From: Clostridium_AD sp964467165
GTDB taxonomy: Bacteria > Bacillota > Clostridia > Clostridiales > Clostridiaceae
Direction of reading: 5' to 3'
Assembly: GCA_964467165.1 (NCBI GenBank)
Contig: CAYXOL010000025.1
Coordinates: 1 to 64,000 of the forward strand
Length of the DNA stretch: 64,000 nucleotides
This document shows positions 50,721-59,807 of this stretch, in pieces (position 1 is the first letter of the stretch; each line of letters starts with the position of its first letter). The translations under genes and the position numbers were made by a program. The notes under the pieces are model-generated. The model did not search any database. It was not told where the DNA came from and saw only the letters and a program-made list of their open reading frames with translations.

Positions 50721-51240
50721 ATTTCTCAACCTCCTTAAGGTCAATTTTAAGTTTTGCCAGGCCTCGATAAAGATGTGTTTTAACTGTACTTAATGGTAAT
50801 TTTAAGATATCTGAAATATCTTTTAGTGTTAAATCTTCAAAGTATTTTAATATTATGATGCTTTTATATTTGATATCTAAATTTTTTAAAGAGTCATGTA
50901 AATCCATAATTTCTTCCCTATTTTTTGGAAGTAAAGTCATGTCTTTTAAATGTTTTTCATCAATTGATATAACTTTTTTAGATTTATTTAAATAGTTTAT
51001 TGAACAATTTATAGTTATCCTTGTGAGCCATGTATTAAAATACTCTGGCTCTTTTAAGTTTTTTATGGAGACAAGAGCTTTATAAATTACTTCTTGCATT
51101 ATATCAAGAGCATCTTCAGTGTTATTTACATAACTGTAAGCCACTTTATAGATGTTTTCTCTTTTAATTTGTATTAAAGAATCAAAGCTCTTATTATCAC
51201 CTTTAATAGCTTTTTTAACTAATGCTATCAGTTTAATCAC
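50713..51240 (-). CDS. ECF-type sigma-70 factor
   Basis: A 175-residue sigma factor with region 2 (FDSLIQIKRENIYKVAYSYVNNTEDALDIMQEVIYKAL) and region 4 (KSIIILKYFEDLTLKDISDILKLPLSTVKTHLYRGLAKLK); region 3 is missing, as in all ECF factors. The start is GTG at 51240. Translational coupling to the anti-sigma gene (8-base overlap) is typical. Such factors usually autoregulate, so a target promoter may lie in the 230-bp gap shared with the divergent ABC operon, but I could not pick it out. Confidence 0.9.
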   Translation of the reverse strand: MIKLIALVKKAIKGDNKSFDSLIQIKRENIYKVAYSYVNNTEDALDIMQEVIYKALVSIKNLKEPEYFNTWLTRITINCSINYLNKSKKVISIDEKHLKDMTLLPKNREEIMDLHDSLKNLDIKYKSIIILKYFEDLTLKDISDILKLPLSTVKTHLYRGLAKLKIDLKEVEKYE

Positions 51241-51339
51241 TCCCTATAGAGAATTTTTATAGATCTATAATTTTTGTATTCGTATATTAGACAAAGAAGT
51301 TTAGCAAATAGTTTCACTGGTACCTAATAAATTATTTGT

Positions 51340-51391
51340 AAGGTTTATTTAAGGTTAAGGTTATTAAGAGGTAAGGTTAACCTTATATAAT
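51340..51391 (+). promoter_or_regulatory. AAGGTT direct repeats and -10 box of the ABC operon
   Basis: AAGGTT occurs at 51340, 51351, 51357 and 51373; steps of 11 and 22 bp between three of them keep one helical face. The last forms the palindrome AAGGTTAACCTT (51373-51384), directly before TATAAT (51386-51391). No -35 box is recognisable 17 bp upstream, so this looks like an activator-dependent promoter, with the OmpR-type regulator at 54323 as candidate. Confidence 0.5.
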
Positions 51392-51474
51392 ATACTTATA
51401 GCAAGATAAGATTTTAACGGATGACATTTTCATAAACTTGCCACTTGCCACGTGGGTGGCACTAGGAGGACGAA

Positions 51475-52494
51475 ATGATATATTGGGAACTTAAAAAAAT
51501 ATTTAAATCAAAGACTGGAGTAATTATAGCAATAATAATTATTTTACTTTGCGGATCAATGACGTTTATAAAACCAGAGATGGAAACGCAAAAATCACAT
51601 AGAAATGAGCAATATGATTTAATTAAAGATACAAGAAAAGGAGAGGTAATTGCACAAGAGAAATTAGATGCAAAAATAGGAATGTTAAAAGAAATGGCAA
51701 ATAGTCAGCAGAAAGATGATTTTAGTAGTGATATAAAACAAATATCTGATAAAAAGCTAAAAAGTATGGAAGACACCAAGTATAAGGATGGTAGCTTTTG
51801 GAAGGTATTCGAATATAGGGCAACTAGTACTTTCATGGCATTCTGTATGGTGGTAATTATAATTATAGTTTGTTGTAATATATACACGGATGAAATTGTG
51901 TCTACAGTAGAAAATTTGATTCTTACGTCAAAAAACAAAAATAGAGCTTTATATTCAAAATTAGGATTTGGAATATTAATACCAACAGTTTTATATGGGT
52001 TTTATCTAGTAATCCAATTTATAATAACAGCAGCCCAATATGGCTTGCCAATAAATGGACAACTACAAGCAATAAGAATAATAGATAATCCTATTTTAGT
52101 AAGAGATGCATATACTATAATTCAATTTATAGTATTAAAGATAGGCATAATGATATTGATATTAGCTACATTAGGTGTAATTGCATGTTTATGTTCATTT
52201 TTAACAACAAGCTCAATTGCAGCTACAAGTGGGTTTTTGATTTTTATTATTGTTCCAAAATTGTTAACAATGGTAAAAGTAATTCCAGGTAATGTTCGAA
52301 TGGTATTAGATAGTATTAATTTTGTGAATTTACTATTCTATTTTAATCAGTTTGCAGGCGTATATTATGGAAATGTAAAATTTTTTGGGATGAACTTTGA
52401 TTTAATTAATCTTTGTCTTGGAATGTTGGGAATGACTTTAGTGGTAGGAATTACAATGAGCGTAGTCTCATTTGAAGAAGTATTAGTAAGATAA
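51475..52494 (+). CDS. ABC-2 type transporter permease
   Basis: A 339-residue membrane protein with one N-terminal helix (about 13-30), a polar external loop of about 85 residues, and five C-terminal helices. It begins MIYWELKKIFKSKTGVI, typical of ABC-2 permeases whose first helix follows a cytoplasmic amphipathic stretch. It forms an operon with an ATPase (52525) and a second permease (53416). A small hairpin (tgccac/gtggca, near 51455) lies before the AGGAGG site. Bacitracin-, lantibiotic- or nodulation-type exporters are possible relatives; the substrate is unknown. Confidence 0.82.
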   Translation: MIYWELKKIFKSKTGVIIAIIIILLCGSMTFIKPEMETQKSHRNEQYDLIKDTRKGEVIAQEKLDAKIGMLKEMANSQQKDDFSSDIKQISDKKLKSMEDTKYKDGSFWKVFEYRATSTFMAFCMVVIIIIVCCNIYTDEIVSTVENLILTSKNKNRALYSKLGFGILIPTVLYGFYLVIQFIITAAQYGLPINGQLQAIRIIDNPILVRDAYTIIQFIVLKIGIMILILATLGVIACLCSFLTTSSIAATSGFLIFIIVPKLLTMVKVIPGNVRMVLDSINFVNLLFYFNQFAGVYYGNVKFFGMNFDLINLCLGMLGMTLVVGITMSVVSFEEVLVR

Positions 52495-52524
52495 TTAATA
52501 TATTTTAAATTAAAGGAGGAAATT

Positions 52525-53412
52525 ATGAATAAACTTGAGATAAAAAATCTAACAAAAAGCTTTGCAAAAAAGAATGCCAACAATAATATAACACTTACTT
52601 TAGAAAATGGTGTATATGGACTACTCGGACCAAATGGTGCAGGTAAAACCACATTAATGAAACAAATAGTAACATTAACAAAGCCCACAAGTGGAGAAAT
52701 TATTTATAATGGGAAAAGTATTTATGAAAAAGAAGATGAGTATAGAAATATTATTGGATATTTACCACAAGAATTTGGTGCATATAAGAATTTTACAGCA
52801 AAACAATTTTTGAAATATGTGGCTGCCTTAAAGGGAATAGATAAAAAAAGTGCTTGCAAAAAAATTGACGAACTACTAAACCTTGTTGGCTTATTTGAGG
52901 TTAGAAATAAAGCGGTAGGTAAATTTTCCGGTGGTATGAAAAGAAGAGTTGGAATTGCACAAGTACTATTAAATGACCCTCAAATAGTTGTACTTGATGA
53001 ACCAACAGCGGGCCTTGATCCTCAAGAAAGAGCAAGATTTAGAAATCTTATAGCTGAAATATCAAAGGATAAAATAATAATACTCTCAACTCATATTATT
53101 TCAGATATAGAAGCTGTAGCAAGAGAAACTATAATGATTAAAAATGGCAGCGTTATAATAAAAGGAAATCATAAAGATATATTAGATGGCATGAATGGAA
53201 AAGTATATAAGATTACAACAAACAAAGAAAATGAAGTTATGGATATACAAAGAGATTATAAGGTAGTTAACCTTCAAAGGGGTGCGGATATTACAGAGCT
53301 CAGAGTAGTAAGCGATAAAATGCCTCTATATGCATCAGCGCAGAGCATAGAACCAAGATTTGAAGATGTATATATGTTTTACTTTGATTTAGAAAATACT
53401 AAGGAGGTGTAA
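52525..53412 (+). CDS. ABC transporter ATP-binding protein
   Basis: A 295-residue ATPase with Walker A GPNGAGKTT (about 35-43), Q-loop YLPQEFGAYKNFTA, signature FSGGMKRRVGIA, Walker B VVLDEPTAGLDP and H-loop STHIISD. The last 70 residues form the accessory domain seen in ABC-2 exporters. Its position between two permease genes indicates a complex of one ATPase dimer with a permease heterodimer. AAAGGAGGAA precedes the ATG. Confidence 0.95.
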   Translation: MNKLEIKNLTKSFAKKNANNNITLTLENGVYGLLGPNGAGKTTLMKQIVTLTKPTSGEIIYNGKSIYEKEDEYRNIIGYLPQEFGAYKNFTAKQFLKYVAALKGIDKKSACKKIDELLNLVGLFEVRNKAVGKFSGGMKRRVGIAQVLLNDPQIVVLDEPTAGLDPQERARFRNLIAEISKDKIIILSTHIISDIEAVARETIMIKNGSVIIKGNHKDILDGMNGKVYKITTNKENEVMDIQRDYKVVNLQRGADITELRVVSDKMPLYASAQSIEPRFEDVYMFYFDLENTKEV

Positions 53413-53415
53413 CTT

Positions 53416-54171
53416 ATGGGAATTCTTATAAAATCAGAAATTAGAAAAATGTTATTAAAACCTAGCATTATAATAACTTGGACTCTCTTACTTTTATTAA
53501 GTAGAGTTTTAATTAATGCAAGTACAAGTGCAGATATTTGGGCAGATGTCTTTAGTAAAATTTATGGAATCGTACCACTGGTAGGATTAATAACATTTAT
53601 GATTATTTCAGCTACATATACCATTGAATATAGCTCTAATATGAATGAACTTATTAATACAACAAAAAATGGAAAGAAAAAGGTTGTAATGGCGAAATGG
53701 ATTGGTGCAGGCATATCAACATCAATAGTTAATGTATCAATAGTACTTATAATATATATAGATGGATTAATAAAATCAAATTTTGGTGGTTTAGACTTAT
53801 CATTAAAAGAGCTTTGGTATTTTGGGAATAGTGGTTCAAACATAACCGTATTGCAAATGATGATTATACTTATAATAACAGTTATAGTAGGTTCATTCTT
53901 TTTCTCACAACTGGGATTATATCTATCAGCAATAAGTAAATCAGCTTCTATACCTTTCATTTTTGGAGGCTTACTTATGGGAGTTCCGTATATAATAGCA
54001 GGATTTGTAAATCCGAAATATGTTGGGGCAACTCCACTTTGGGGAATGATGTCTATACAATTAATAAGATACAAGGTTCCAATGGCATTAATTATAGTTC
54101 AAATAGCAATAGTTATTGCTGGTTTTATACTTTTACCAAAGCTTACCTACAAAGCATTTATAAGAGAATAA
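53416..54171 (+). CDS. ABC-2 type transporter permease (second)
   Basis: A 251-residue protein with about six membrane helices, starting four bases after the ATPase stop with AAGGAGGTG inside that gene's end. It includes TFMIISATYTIEYSSNMNELINTTKNGKKKVVMAKW, a pattern seen in exporters for peptides and drugs. It is shorter than, and not obviously homologous to, the first permease of the operon. Function is as for that gene. Confidence 0.82.
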   Translation: MGILIKSEIRKMLLKPSIIITWTLLLLLSRVLINASTSADIWADVFSKIYGIVPLVGLITFMIISATYTIEYSSNMNELINTTKNGKKKVVMAKWIGAGISTSIVNVSIVLIIYIDGLIKSNFGGLDLSLKELWYFGNSGSNITVLQMMIILIITVIVGSFFFSQLGLYLSAISKSASIPFIFGGLLMGVPYIIAGFVNPKYVGATPLWGMMSIQLIRYKVPMALIIVQIAIVIAGFILLPKLTYKAFIRE

Positions 54172-54233
54172 AAAATATAATACGCCAGTTTCTATGCTAT
54201 TATATAAGTAAGAAATACAAAGATATTTCAGAA

Positions 54234-54268
54234 GACTAAACAATTAATAATTGCTTAGTCTTTCGAAA
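54234..54268 (+). terminator. Terminator-like hairpin after the ABC genes
   Basis: agactaa pairs with ttagtct, with additional caatt/aattg pairing in the middle (about 54234-54264). The T tail is short, so some read-through to the two-component genes is possible. Confidence 0.55.
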
Positions 54269-54322
54269 TATTGTTAATAAGGTAACTTTATGTGATGATT
54301 TAATTTTTAAGAGGTGGTAATT

Positions 54323-55042
54323 ATGGAAAATTCAATTAATAAAAGTAAAATACTAATAGTTGATGATGAAGAGGATATATTAAGACTTTTATCTACTGTA
54401 CTTAAAAAAGAGGGGTTTGAAAATATATATACTGCAGCATCGGCAAAAGAAGCAATGGATTTAGTATCGCGTTTAGACCCAGCTATTATTCTTTTGGATA
54501 TAATGATGCCGGGTAGAGATGGATATGATGTATGCAAAGAGATAAGAAAGACTTCTAGAACCCCTATTTTGTTTATGTCGGCTAAGACGGAAGAACTAGA
54601 TAGGATTTTGGGTTTTGCTTTAGGGGCTGATGATTATATTACGAAGCCTTTCAGTCCAAAAGAGGTTGCCTATAGGATAAAGGCTCATTTAAGAAGAAAT
54701 AATTATATTGATGAAGATAAGATTGAAAAAGACAAAACCATAGTTTTCGGACCTTTTGAATTAAATGAGGAAAAGATAGAGTTTAAAAAGAATGATGAAC
54801 CAATACACTTAAAAGCAAAAGAATTTAAGATGTTAGCTTATATGTTAAAAAATCCAAACCAAATCCTCAGCAAGGAAAAAATTTGCAGTGGAGTTTGGGG
54901 AGAAGATTATATAGGTTTTGACAATACAATTATGGTTCACATAAGAAGACTTAGAGAAAAAATAGAGGATAATCCTTCGATGCCCAAATATATAGTTAAT
55001 ATTAAAGGCCTGGGATACAAATTTGTTGTAAAGGGTGAATAG
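54323..55042 (+). CDS. OmpR-family response regulator
   Basis: A 239-residue protein: receiver (acidic D14-D15, phosphoacceptor D59 in ILLDIMMPGRDG, K in YITKPF) and a C-terminal winged-helix DNA-binding domain (LKAKEFKMLAYMLKNPNQILSKEKICSGVWGEDYIGFDNTIMVHIRRLREKI). It uses the ATG at 54323 with AAGAGG; GTG 54314 is part of that site. Two bases separate it from the kinase gene. It probably controls the ABC operon upstream, where AAGGTT direct repeats are present. Confidence 0.93.
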   Translation: MENSINKSKILIVDDEEDILRLLSTVLKKEGFENIYTAASAKEAMDLVSRLDPAIILLDIMMPGRDGYDVCKEIRKTSRTPILFMSAKTEELDRILGFALGADDYITKPFSPKEVAYRIKAHLRRNNYIDEDKIEKDKTIVFGPFELNEEKIEFKKNDEPIHLKAKEFKMLAYMLKNPNQILSKEKICSGVWGEDYIGFDNTIMVHIRRLREKIEDNPSMPKYIVNIKGLGYKFVVKGE

Positions 55043-55044
55043 AT

Positions 55045-56460
55045 ATGAAATGGAAATTAATGGCTAGATTCATTTGGACTGTGGTTTCTGTAGTTATAAT
55101 TGTAATGATTATAAATATTGTTGCAGTGTTTTCTTTTATTATTTATAACAATACGACAAAAAGCGCCTTAATCGAGAAAAAATTAGAAGGGGTAGGGATA
55201 GAAAATTATACAAGAGATTTTAGTAAATATATTATGGTTAGTAAAGAAGCTGTGAATATAGATAAGGATGGAAAATCTAGTTTGGAAAATAACAATATGT
55301 GGATACAAATATTAGATGAGCAAAGCAAAGAGGTATATAGTTATAGAAAACCAAAGGGCGCAAAAGAGAGCTATACTCCTTTTGAATTGATTAATCAATA
55401 TAAATATGCGGATGTAAAAACAGGAGCTACTACTTTTATAGGTGAAAAACAAATAAAAGAACGTAAATACAGCTATATAATAGGACTACCATTTGCCAAG
55501 GTGCAAAGGGAAGTAATTACTATTAACTACGATAATTTTATAGGGATTATTGGTAAATTTATTTATAGCATCTTAATATTAGATGCACTTATAGCATTGT
55601 TTTTTGCATACTTGTTCTCGAGAAGGCTTACTAGACCCTTAAATAACATAATAAATGGGGTTCTAGTATTATCTGATGGAAATTATAATTTAGAATTATC
55701 CGAAAAGGGCATATATACTGTGGTTTATCGAAACCTAAATAACCTTTCATCAACGCTTAAGAGCAATGAATTAGAAAGAAAAAAACTTGATAAGATGAGA
55801 GAAGAATGGATTTCAAATATGTCGCACGATATTAAGACTCCCCTGGTATCTATAAAAGGATATGCAGAACTTTTAAGCAGCGATGACTATGATTTATCAA
55901 AAGAAGAGGTAAAACAGTATTCAAAAATAATAGACAGTAAGGCAAACTATATAAAAGAGCTTGTAGATGATTTGAATTTAACAACAAGATTAAAAAATAA
56001 AGCATTGAAGTTAAATAAGAAAAAAGTAAATATGGTTAGCTTGGTACGAAATGCTGTGATTGACATACTAAATGACCCCAGTAATACAGAGGTAGATATT
56101 GATTTTATTTGTGAAAATGAAGTTATAGAAGCTTTTGTGGATGATATTCTTATAATGAGAACTATAAAAAACTTGCTATATAATGCAATAGTTCATAATG
56201 AAGAGGGTGTAAATATAAAAGTATCCGTTGAAAAAAAGGATAACTTAAAAATTGTTATAAGTGATAATGGAAAAGGAATAGGACCAGAGGAGCTAAACCA
56301 TATATTTGAAAGGTATTATAGGGGGACAAATACCGGAAAGGGACATGAGGGTTCAGGGCTTGGAATGGCTATTGCAAATGATATAGTAAAAGCACATGAT
56401 GGCGAAATTAAGATACTTAGTGAGCTTTACCGAGGTACAGAAATAGAAATCTATTTATAA
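55045..56460 (+). CDS. Sensor histidine kinase
   Basis: A 471-residue membrane kinase with TM1 (about 9-33), an extracytoplasmic region of about 130 residues, TM2 (about 168-190), HAMP, a phosphoacceptor His in WISNMSHDIKTPLVSIKGYAELL (about residue 259), and an HATPase domain with NLLYNAIVHN, DNGKGIG and GSGLGMAI. It pairs with the preceding regulator. Its sizeable external domain argues against the short-loop BceS type that senses through the transporter. Confidence 0.93.
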   Translation: MKWKLMARFIWTVVSVVIIVMIINIVAVFSFIIYNNTTKSALIEKKLEGVGIENYTRDFSKYIMVSKEAVNIDKDGKSSLENNNMWIQILDEQSKEVYSYRKPKGAKESYTPFELINQYKYADVKTGATTFIGEKQIKERKYSYIIGLPFAKVQREVITINYDNFIGIIGKFIYSILILDALIALFFAYLFSRRLTRPLNNIINGVLVLSDGNYNLELSEKGIYTVVYRNLNNLSSTLKSNELERKKLDKMREEWISNMSHDIKTPLVSIKGYAELLSSDDYDLSKEEVKQYSKIIDSKANYIKELVDDLNLTTRLKNKALKLNKKKVNMVSLVRNAVIDILNDPSNTEVDIDFICENEVIEAFVDDILIMRTIKNLLYNAIVHNEEGVNIKVSVEKKDNLKIVISDNGKGIGPEELNHIFERYYRGTNTGKGHEGSGLGMAIANDIVKAHDGEIKILSELYRGTEIEIYL

Positions 56461-56539
56461 ACGAGTATTTTATTTGAAACTATTTTTCAACAAAATAAAA
56501 ATGGAGGCTTTTTATATAAAAGGATATGAATAATACAAG

Positions 56540-56573
56540 AGAAGATACATACTTTAATTAGCATATATCTTCT
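56540..56573. terminator. Hairpin between convergent kinase and helD genes
   Basis: agaagata (56540-56547) pairs with tatcttct (56566-56573) over an 18-nt loop, followed by tttatatt. A weak terminator candidate. Confidence 0.45.
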
Positions 56574-56627
56574 TTTATATTATTAACTTAAGAACATCTA
56601 TATTAAAACCACGACATTCAAATAATC

Positions 56628-58856
56628 TTAAATAAATTCACTTTTTTCTCCAGTATAATAAATACAAAGCTGATGTAGCGCTCTTGTGCAAGCCACATAC
56701 AAAAGATTCCTATCAAACTCACTGTTATAATTGTCTTTTGAAACATTGCACACAATTACTACATCAAATTCTAGACCTTTTGATATATAAGAAGGGACAG
56801 CAAGGGTGCCCTTTATACTTTCATTATTTTCTGTATTTAACAATTTAATGTTCGTTAAATTAGATAGTTTTTTTTGAACGTATAGTGTTTCTTTCTCTGT
56901 TTTGCAAATAACTGCAATAGACTCATAACCACGACTTTCATAGTTGTGAATATCTTGGATTATAGCCTCATAAAGCAACTCTTCATTATCTTTAAATATA
57001 ATTTGTGGCTCTGATTCATGTCTCTCAAAGGAAACAAACTCTTGTTTGGTATTTAATATTTTCTGAGTAAATGCATTAATCTCCATGGAAGACCTAAAAC
57101 TTTTATTCATAGAAAGCTTTATGCTTTTTTTCTTGTGGAGAATTTTATCCATACCATCATATATATATTTATCACCACGTTTTTCGAGAGTTTGGTTAAA
57201 GTCACCGAGTACCGTAAACTTAGCTCTAGTAAATAGAAGATTGAAAACTTCATATTGAAGTGGATAATAATCTTGGGCTTCATCAATAACAACCTGCTGT
57301 ATAGCTGAAAACTCGCGACTGCCGTTAAGTTTTAGTTTAATATATAAAAGGGGAGCACAGTCTTCGTAATTAATATAGCCTTTATGGAGACTTCGAGTGG
57401 TTTCGAGTATCATTTGATCTATATTTTTAGGCAGTTGCAATCCTTTGGAAAGTTTTAAAAGAAGTCCTGTTTTATTAAAAAGCAGTTTATATAAATCTGC
57501 ATAATCAACCTCCGTAAACTTATGAATATGTCTCATTAACGCCTTAGCTTCTTTAATTGCCATTAATCTACTAAAAGATCTTATTTCTAATTGATGGGAA
57601 GCTCCATTTTCAACAACCCTCTGGATTTTCTCCAGCCTTAATTTTCTTAAAGGATGGATTTTATTAAGCATCATACTTTCAATTCTTTTAAGTCTTCTTG
57701 ATATTGGCAGATCCATTTTACTGTTTAGAAAAAGATTATTTAGCTGCTCCTTTGTTTCAATAATTTTTCCATCATAATATAAGTCCTCAAAATGAGTTAA
57801 TTTATGCTCATAATACTTTATTAATCTATCCAAAATAGTTACAAATGTATTAGAGCCCTTAAATTTAGTATTCTCCATTTTTATATTTAAATTTTGCTGA
57901 TTATCGTTAATAATCAAAAACTCAAGTTGCTGTTTTCTACTTTCAAATATAAATCTATTATCTAAAAAATTAACTACAATATTGTCAAAAGTAGTTTCTT
58001 CTACGTTTTCCTCACCCAATTCAGGTAAGACTCCAGAAATATATTTGCTAAAAACAGAACTAGGAGAAATTATAATAATATTGTTGGAATGTATCTTTGA
58101 TTCCATACCAACATAAAGCAAATATGCAATTCTATGTAGTGCTATAGATGTTTTGCCGCTTCCAGCTACGCCTTGTACAATCAAAAGCTCGTTTTCGGTA
58201 TCTCTAATAATCACATCTTGTTCCTTTTGTATGGTTTCAACAATATTTTTCATATTGGAGGAAGAATTGTGGCTTAACACTTCTTGTAGGATTTCATCAT
58301 TAATTGTTATGCTGCTGTCAAAAAAATATTTAAGTTTAGAATTCTCAATTTTATATTGCCTCTTCATAGAAATATCACCTGAAATTATTCCGAAGGGAGC
58401 ATTATATGATCCTTTACCAATTTCACATTGATAGAACATACTTGAAATAGGTGAGCGCCAATCGTATATCAAAATTGAACTTGTATCATTATCTATTAAA
58501 TTATAAAGGCCGATATAAATTTGATCTGTATCATCATAAGTATCTTCCTTAAAATCAAACCTTCCAAAATAAGGGGAGTTTAAAATCCGTGTATACTTTT
58601 TTATTCGTTCTAGTGTTTTTTCGTAATTATAGTTTTGACTATCAACCTCTGAAAGATGTTGAAGCATTTCTGGAATTCTATCAAAATCATTTGAAGAATG
58701 AACAGATTCTTGCCACATTTCTTTCCTTGAAGAAATAAGATTCCTTTTCCTGAAGTTTATGTCATATTCATCTTTCTCTAATTCCTTTTTTAAAAAGCTA
58801 ATCGTATCATTAAGATATAACAATTCTTCTTGATGAGTTAATTCATAATCATTCAT
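56628..58856 (-). CDS. helD: HelD-like superfamily I helicase (RNA polymerase-associated)
   Basis: A 742-residue UvrD/Rep-like ATPase. Residues 1-100 form a long charged coiled-coil arm (HQEELLYLNDTISFLKKELEKDEYDINFRKRNLISSRKEM); then comes IYDWRSPISSMFY, a hallmark of HelD; Walker A GVAGSGKTSIALHR (about 235); DEAQDYYPLQYEVF (Walker B, about 535); and C-terminal motifs ending VAVPSYISKGLEFDVVIVCNV and LLYVACTRALHQL. HelD removes RNA polymerase from DNA or stalled complexes and in some bacteria protects against rifampicin. The ATG at 58856 has GGAGCG; longer frames to 58961 are poorly supported. Confidence 0.88.
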   Translation of the reverse strand: MNDYELTHQEELLYLNDTISFLKKELEKDEYDINFRKRNLISSRKEMWQESVHSSNDFDRIPEMLQHLSEVDSQNYNYEKTLERIKKYTRILNSPYFGRFDFKEDTYDDTDQIYIGLYNLIDNDTSSILIYDWRSPISSMFYQCEIGKGSYNAPFGIISGDISMKRQYKIENSKLKYFFDSSITINDEILQEVLSHNSSSNMKNIVETIQKEQDVIIRDTENELLIVQGVAGSGKTSIALHRIAYLLYVGMESKIHSNNIIIISPSSVFSKYISGVLPELGEENVEETTFDNIVVNFLDNRFIFESRKQQLEFLIINDNQQNLNIKMENTKFKGSNTFVTILDRLIKYYEHKLTHFEDLYYDGKIIETKEQLNNLFLNSKMDLPISRRLKRIESMMLNKIHPLRKLRLEKIQRVVENGASHQLEIRSFSRLMAIKEAKALMRHIHKFTEVDYADLYKLLFNKTGLLLKLSKGLQLPKNIDQMILETTRSLHKGYINYEDCAPLLYIKLKLNGSREFSAIQQVVIDEAQDYYPLQYEVFNLLFTRAKFTVLGDFNQTLEKRGDKYIYDGMDKILHKKKSIKLSMNKSFRSSMEINAFTQKILNTKQEFVSFERHESEPQIIFKDNEELLYEAIIQDIHNYESRGYESIAVICKTEKETLYVQKKLSNLTNIKLLNTENNESIKGTLAVPSYISKGLEFDVVIVCNVSKDNYNSEFDRNLLYVACTRALHQLCIYYTGEKSEFI

Positions 58857-59159
58857 TTTATCACGCTCCAATGTTTTTTTGTAAAAGCTATTGACATCTG
58901 CATTCATTATGTGATACAATAAAAGCAAGATATAAGGTATAATTATTATAATTATATCCATATTTAATTATATCTAAAAATTTTATTTAAGTAAAGCTTT
59001 TACGTGATTTTTTTATTTTTATTTTAATAATAACATTTTAATTACAGAAATATATAGGGCGCTAAGATGCCTTTTTTTTATTTGCATTAATCAAAACTAC
59101 TTAATATAAGACAAATGTATAAAAGCTATAATACCTAGTTGTGAAAAGGAGAGGTTTAA
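58857..59159. other. Divergent intergenic region, helD/response regulator
   Basis: The plus strand has TATAAT (59127-59132) and AAAAGGAGAGG ahead of the response regulator. A weak ggc/gcc hairpin followed by T8 lies near 59058-59080. No other feature is seen. Confidence 0.45.
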
Positions 59160-59807
59160 TTGAATATACTTATTGCTGATGATGAAAAACAAATGGTGAA
59201 AATTCTTTCGGCTTATTTTCAAAAGGAAGGATTTAATACAATTACAGCAGTAGATGGCGAGGAAGCCTTAGATTTATTTCATTTACATAAAATTGATTTA
59301 GCAATTTTGGATTGGATGATGCCTAAAGTTAGTGGAGTTGAGGCTTGTAAATATATTAAGGAAAATAGTAATACAAAGGTACTAATTTTAACGGCAAAAA
59401 CACAAAATGAGGATGAAATTAAAGCATTAAATTGTGGAGCTGATGAATACATAAAAAAGCCTTTTGATCCTAGAATACTTTTAATAAGGGCAAAAAAGCT
59501 TATAAATGTTAATGATGAGATAAATATTAATGGTATAAAAATAAATACAGACGAGCAGAGGGTATATATAAGTGGAGAAGCTTTGAAATTAACAAAAATA
59601 GAATATGATCTTTTAATTTCCTTTGTTAGAAATAAGGGAATTATTTTATCCAGAGATAAGCTAATAGATTTAGTTTGGGGTAGAGATTATGAGGGGGATT
59701 ATAGAACGGTAGATACCCATATAAGAAGGCTTCGATCGAAAATAGGTGAAGATAGCATAAAAACTTATAGAAGACTTGGTTACAGTATGGAGGTTGATGA
59801 AAATTAA
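59160..59807 (+). CDS. OmpR-family response regulator
   Basis: A 215-residue regulator with receiver (D7-D8, phosphoacceptor D51 in LAILDWMMPKVSG, K in YIKKPF) and winged-helix output (LTKIEYDLLISFVRNKGIILSRDKLIDLVWGRDYEGDYRTVDTHIRRLRSKIG). The start is TTG behind AAAAGGAGAGG. Its 3' end overlaps the kinase gene. The lipoprotein gene after the kinase may be its target. Confidence 0.93.
   Translation: MNILIADDEKQMVKILSAYFQKEGFNTITAVDGEEALDLFHLHKIDLAILDWMMPKVSGVEACKYIKENSNTKVLILTAKTQNEDEIKALNCGADEYIKKPFDPRILLIRAKKLINVNDEININGIKINTDEQRVYISGEALKLTKIEYDLLISFVRNKGIILSRDKLIDLVWGRDYEGDYRTVDTHIRRLRSKIGEDSIKTYRRLGYSMEVDEN

Noticed and set aside
49780..51470. Similar small hairpins (tgcca...tggca) flanking the sigma/anti-sigma pair
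   Set aside because: The arms are five or six bases only, and the loops differ; similarity may be accidental.
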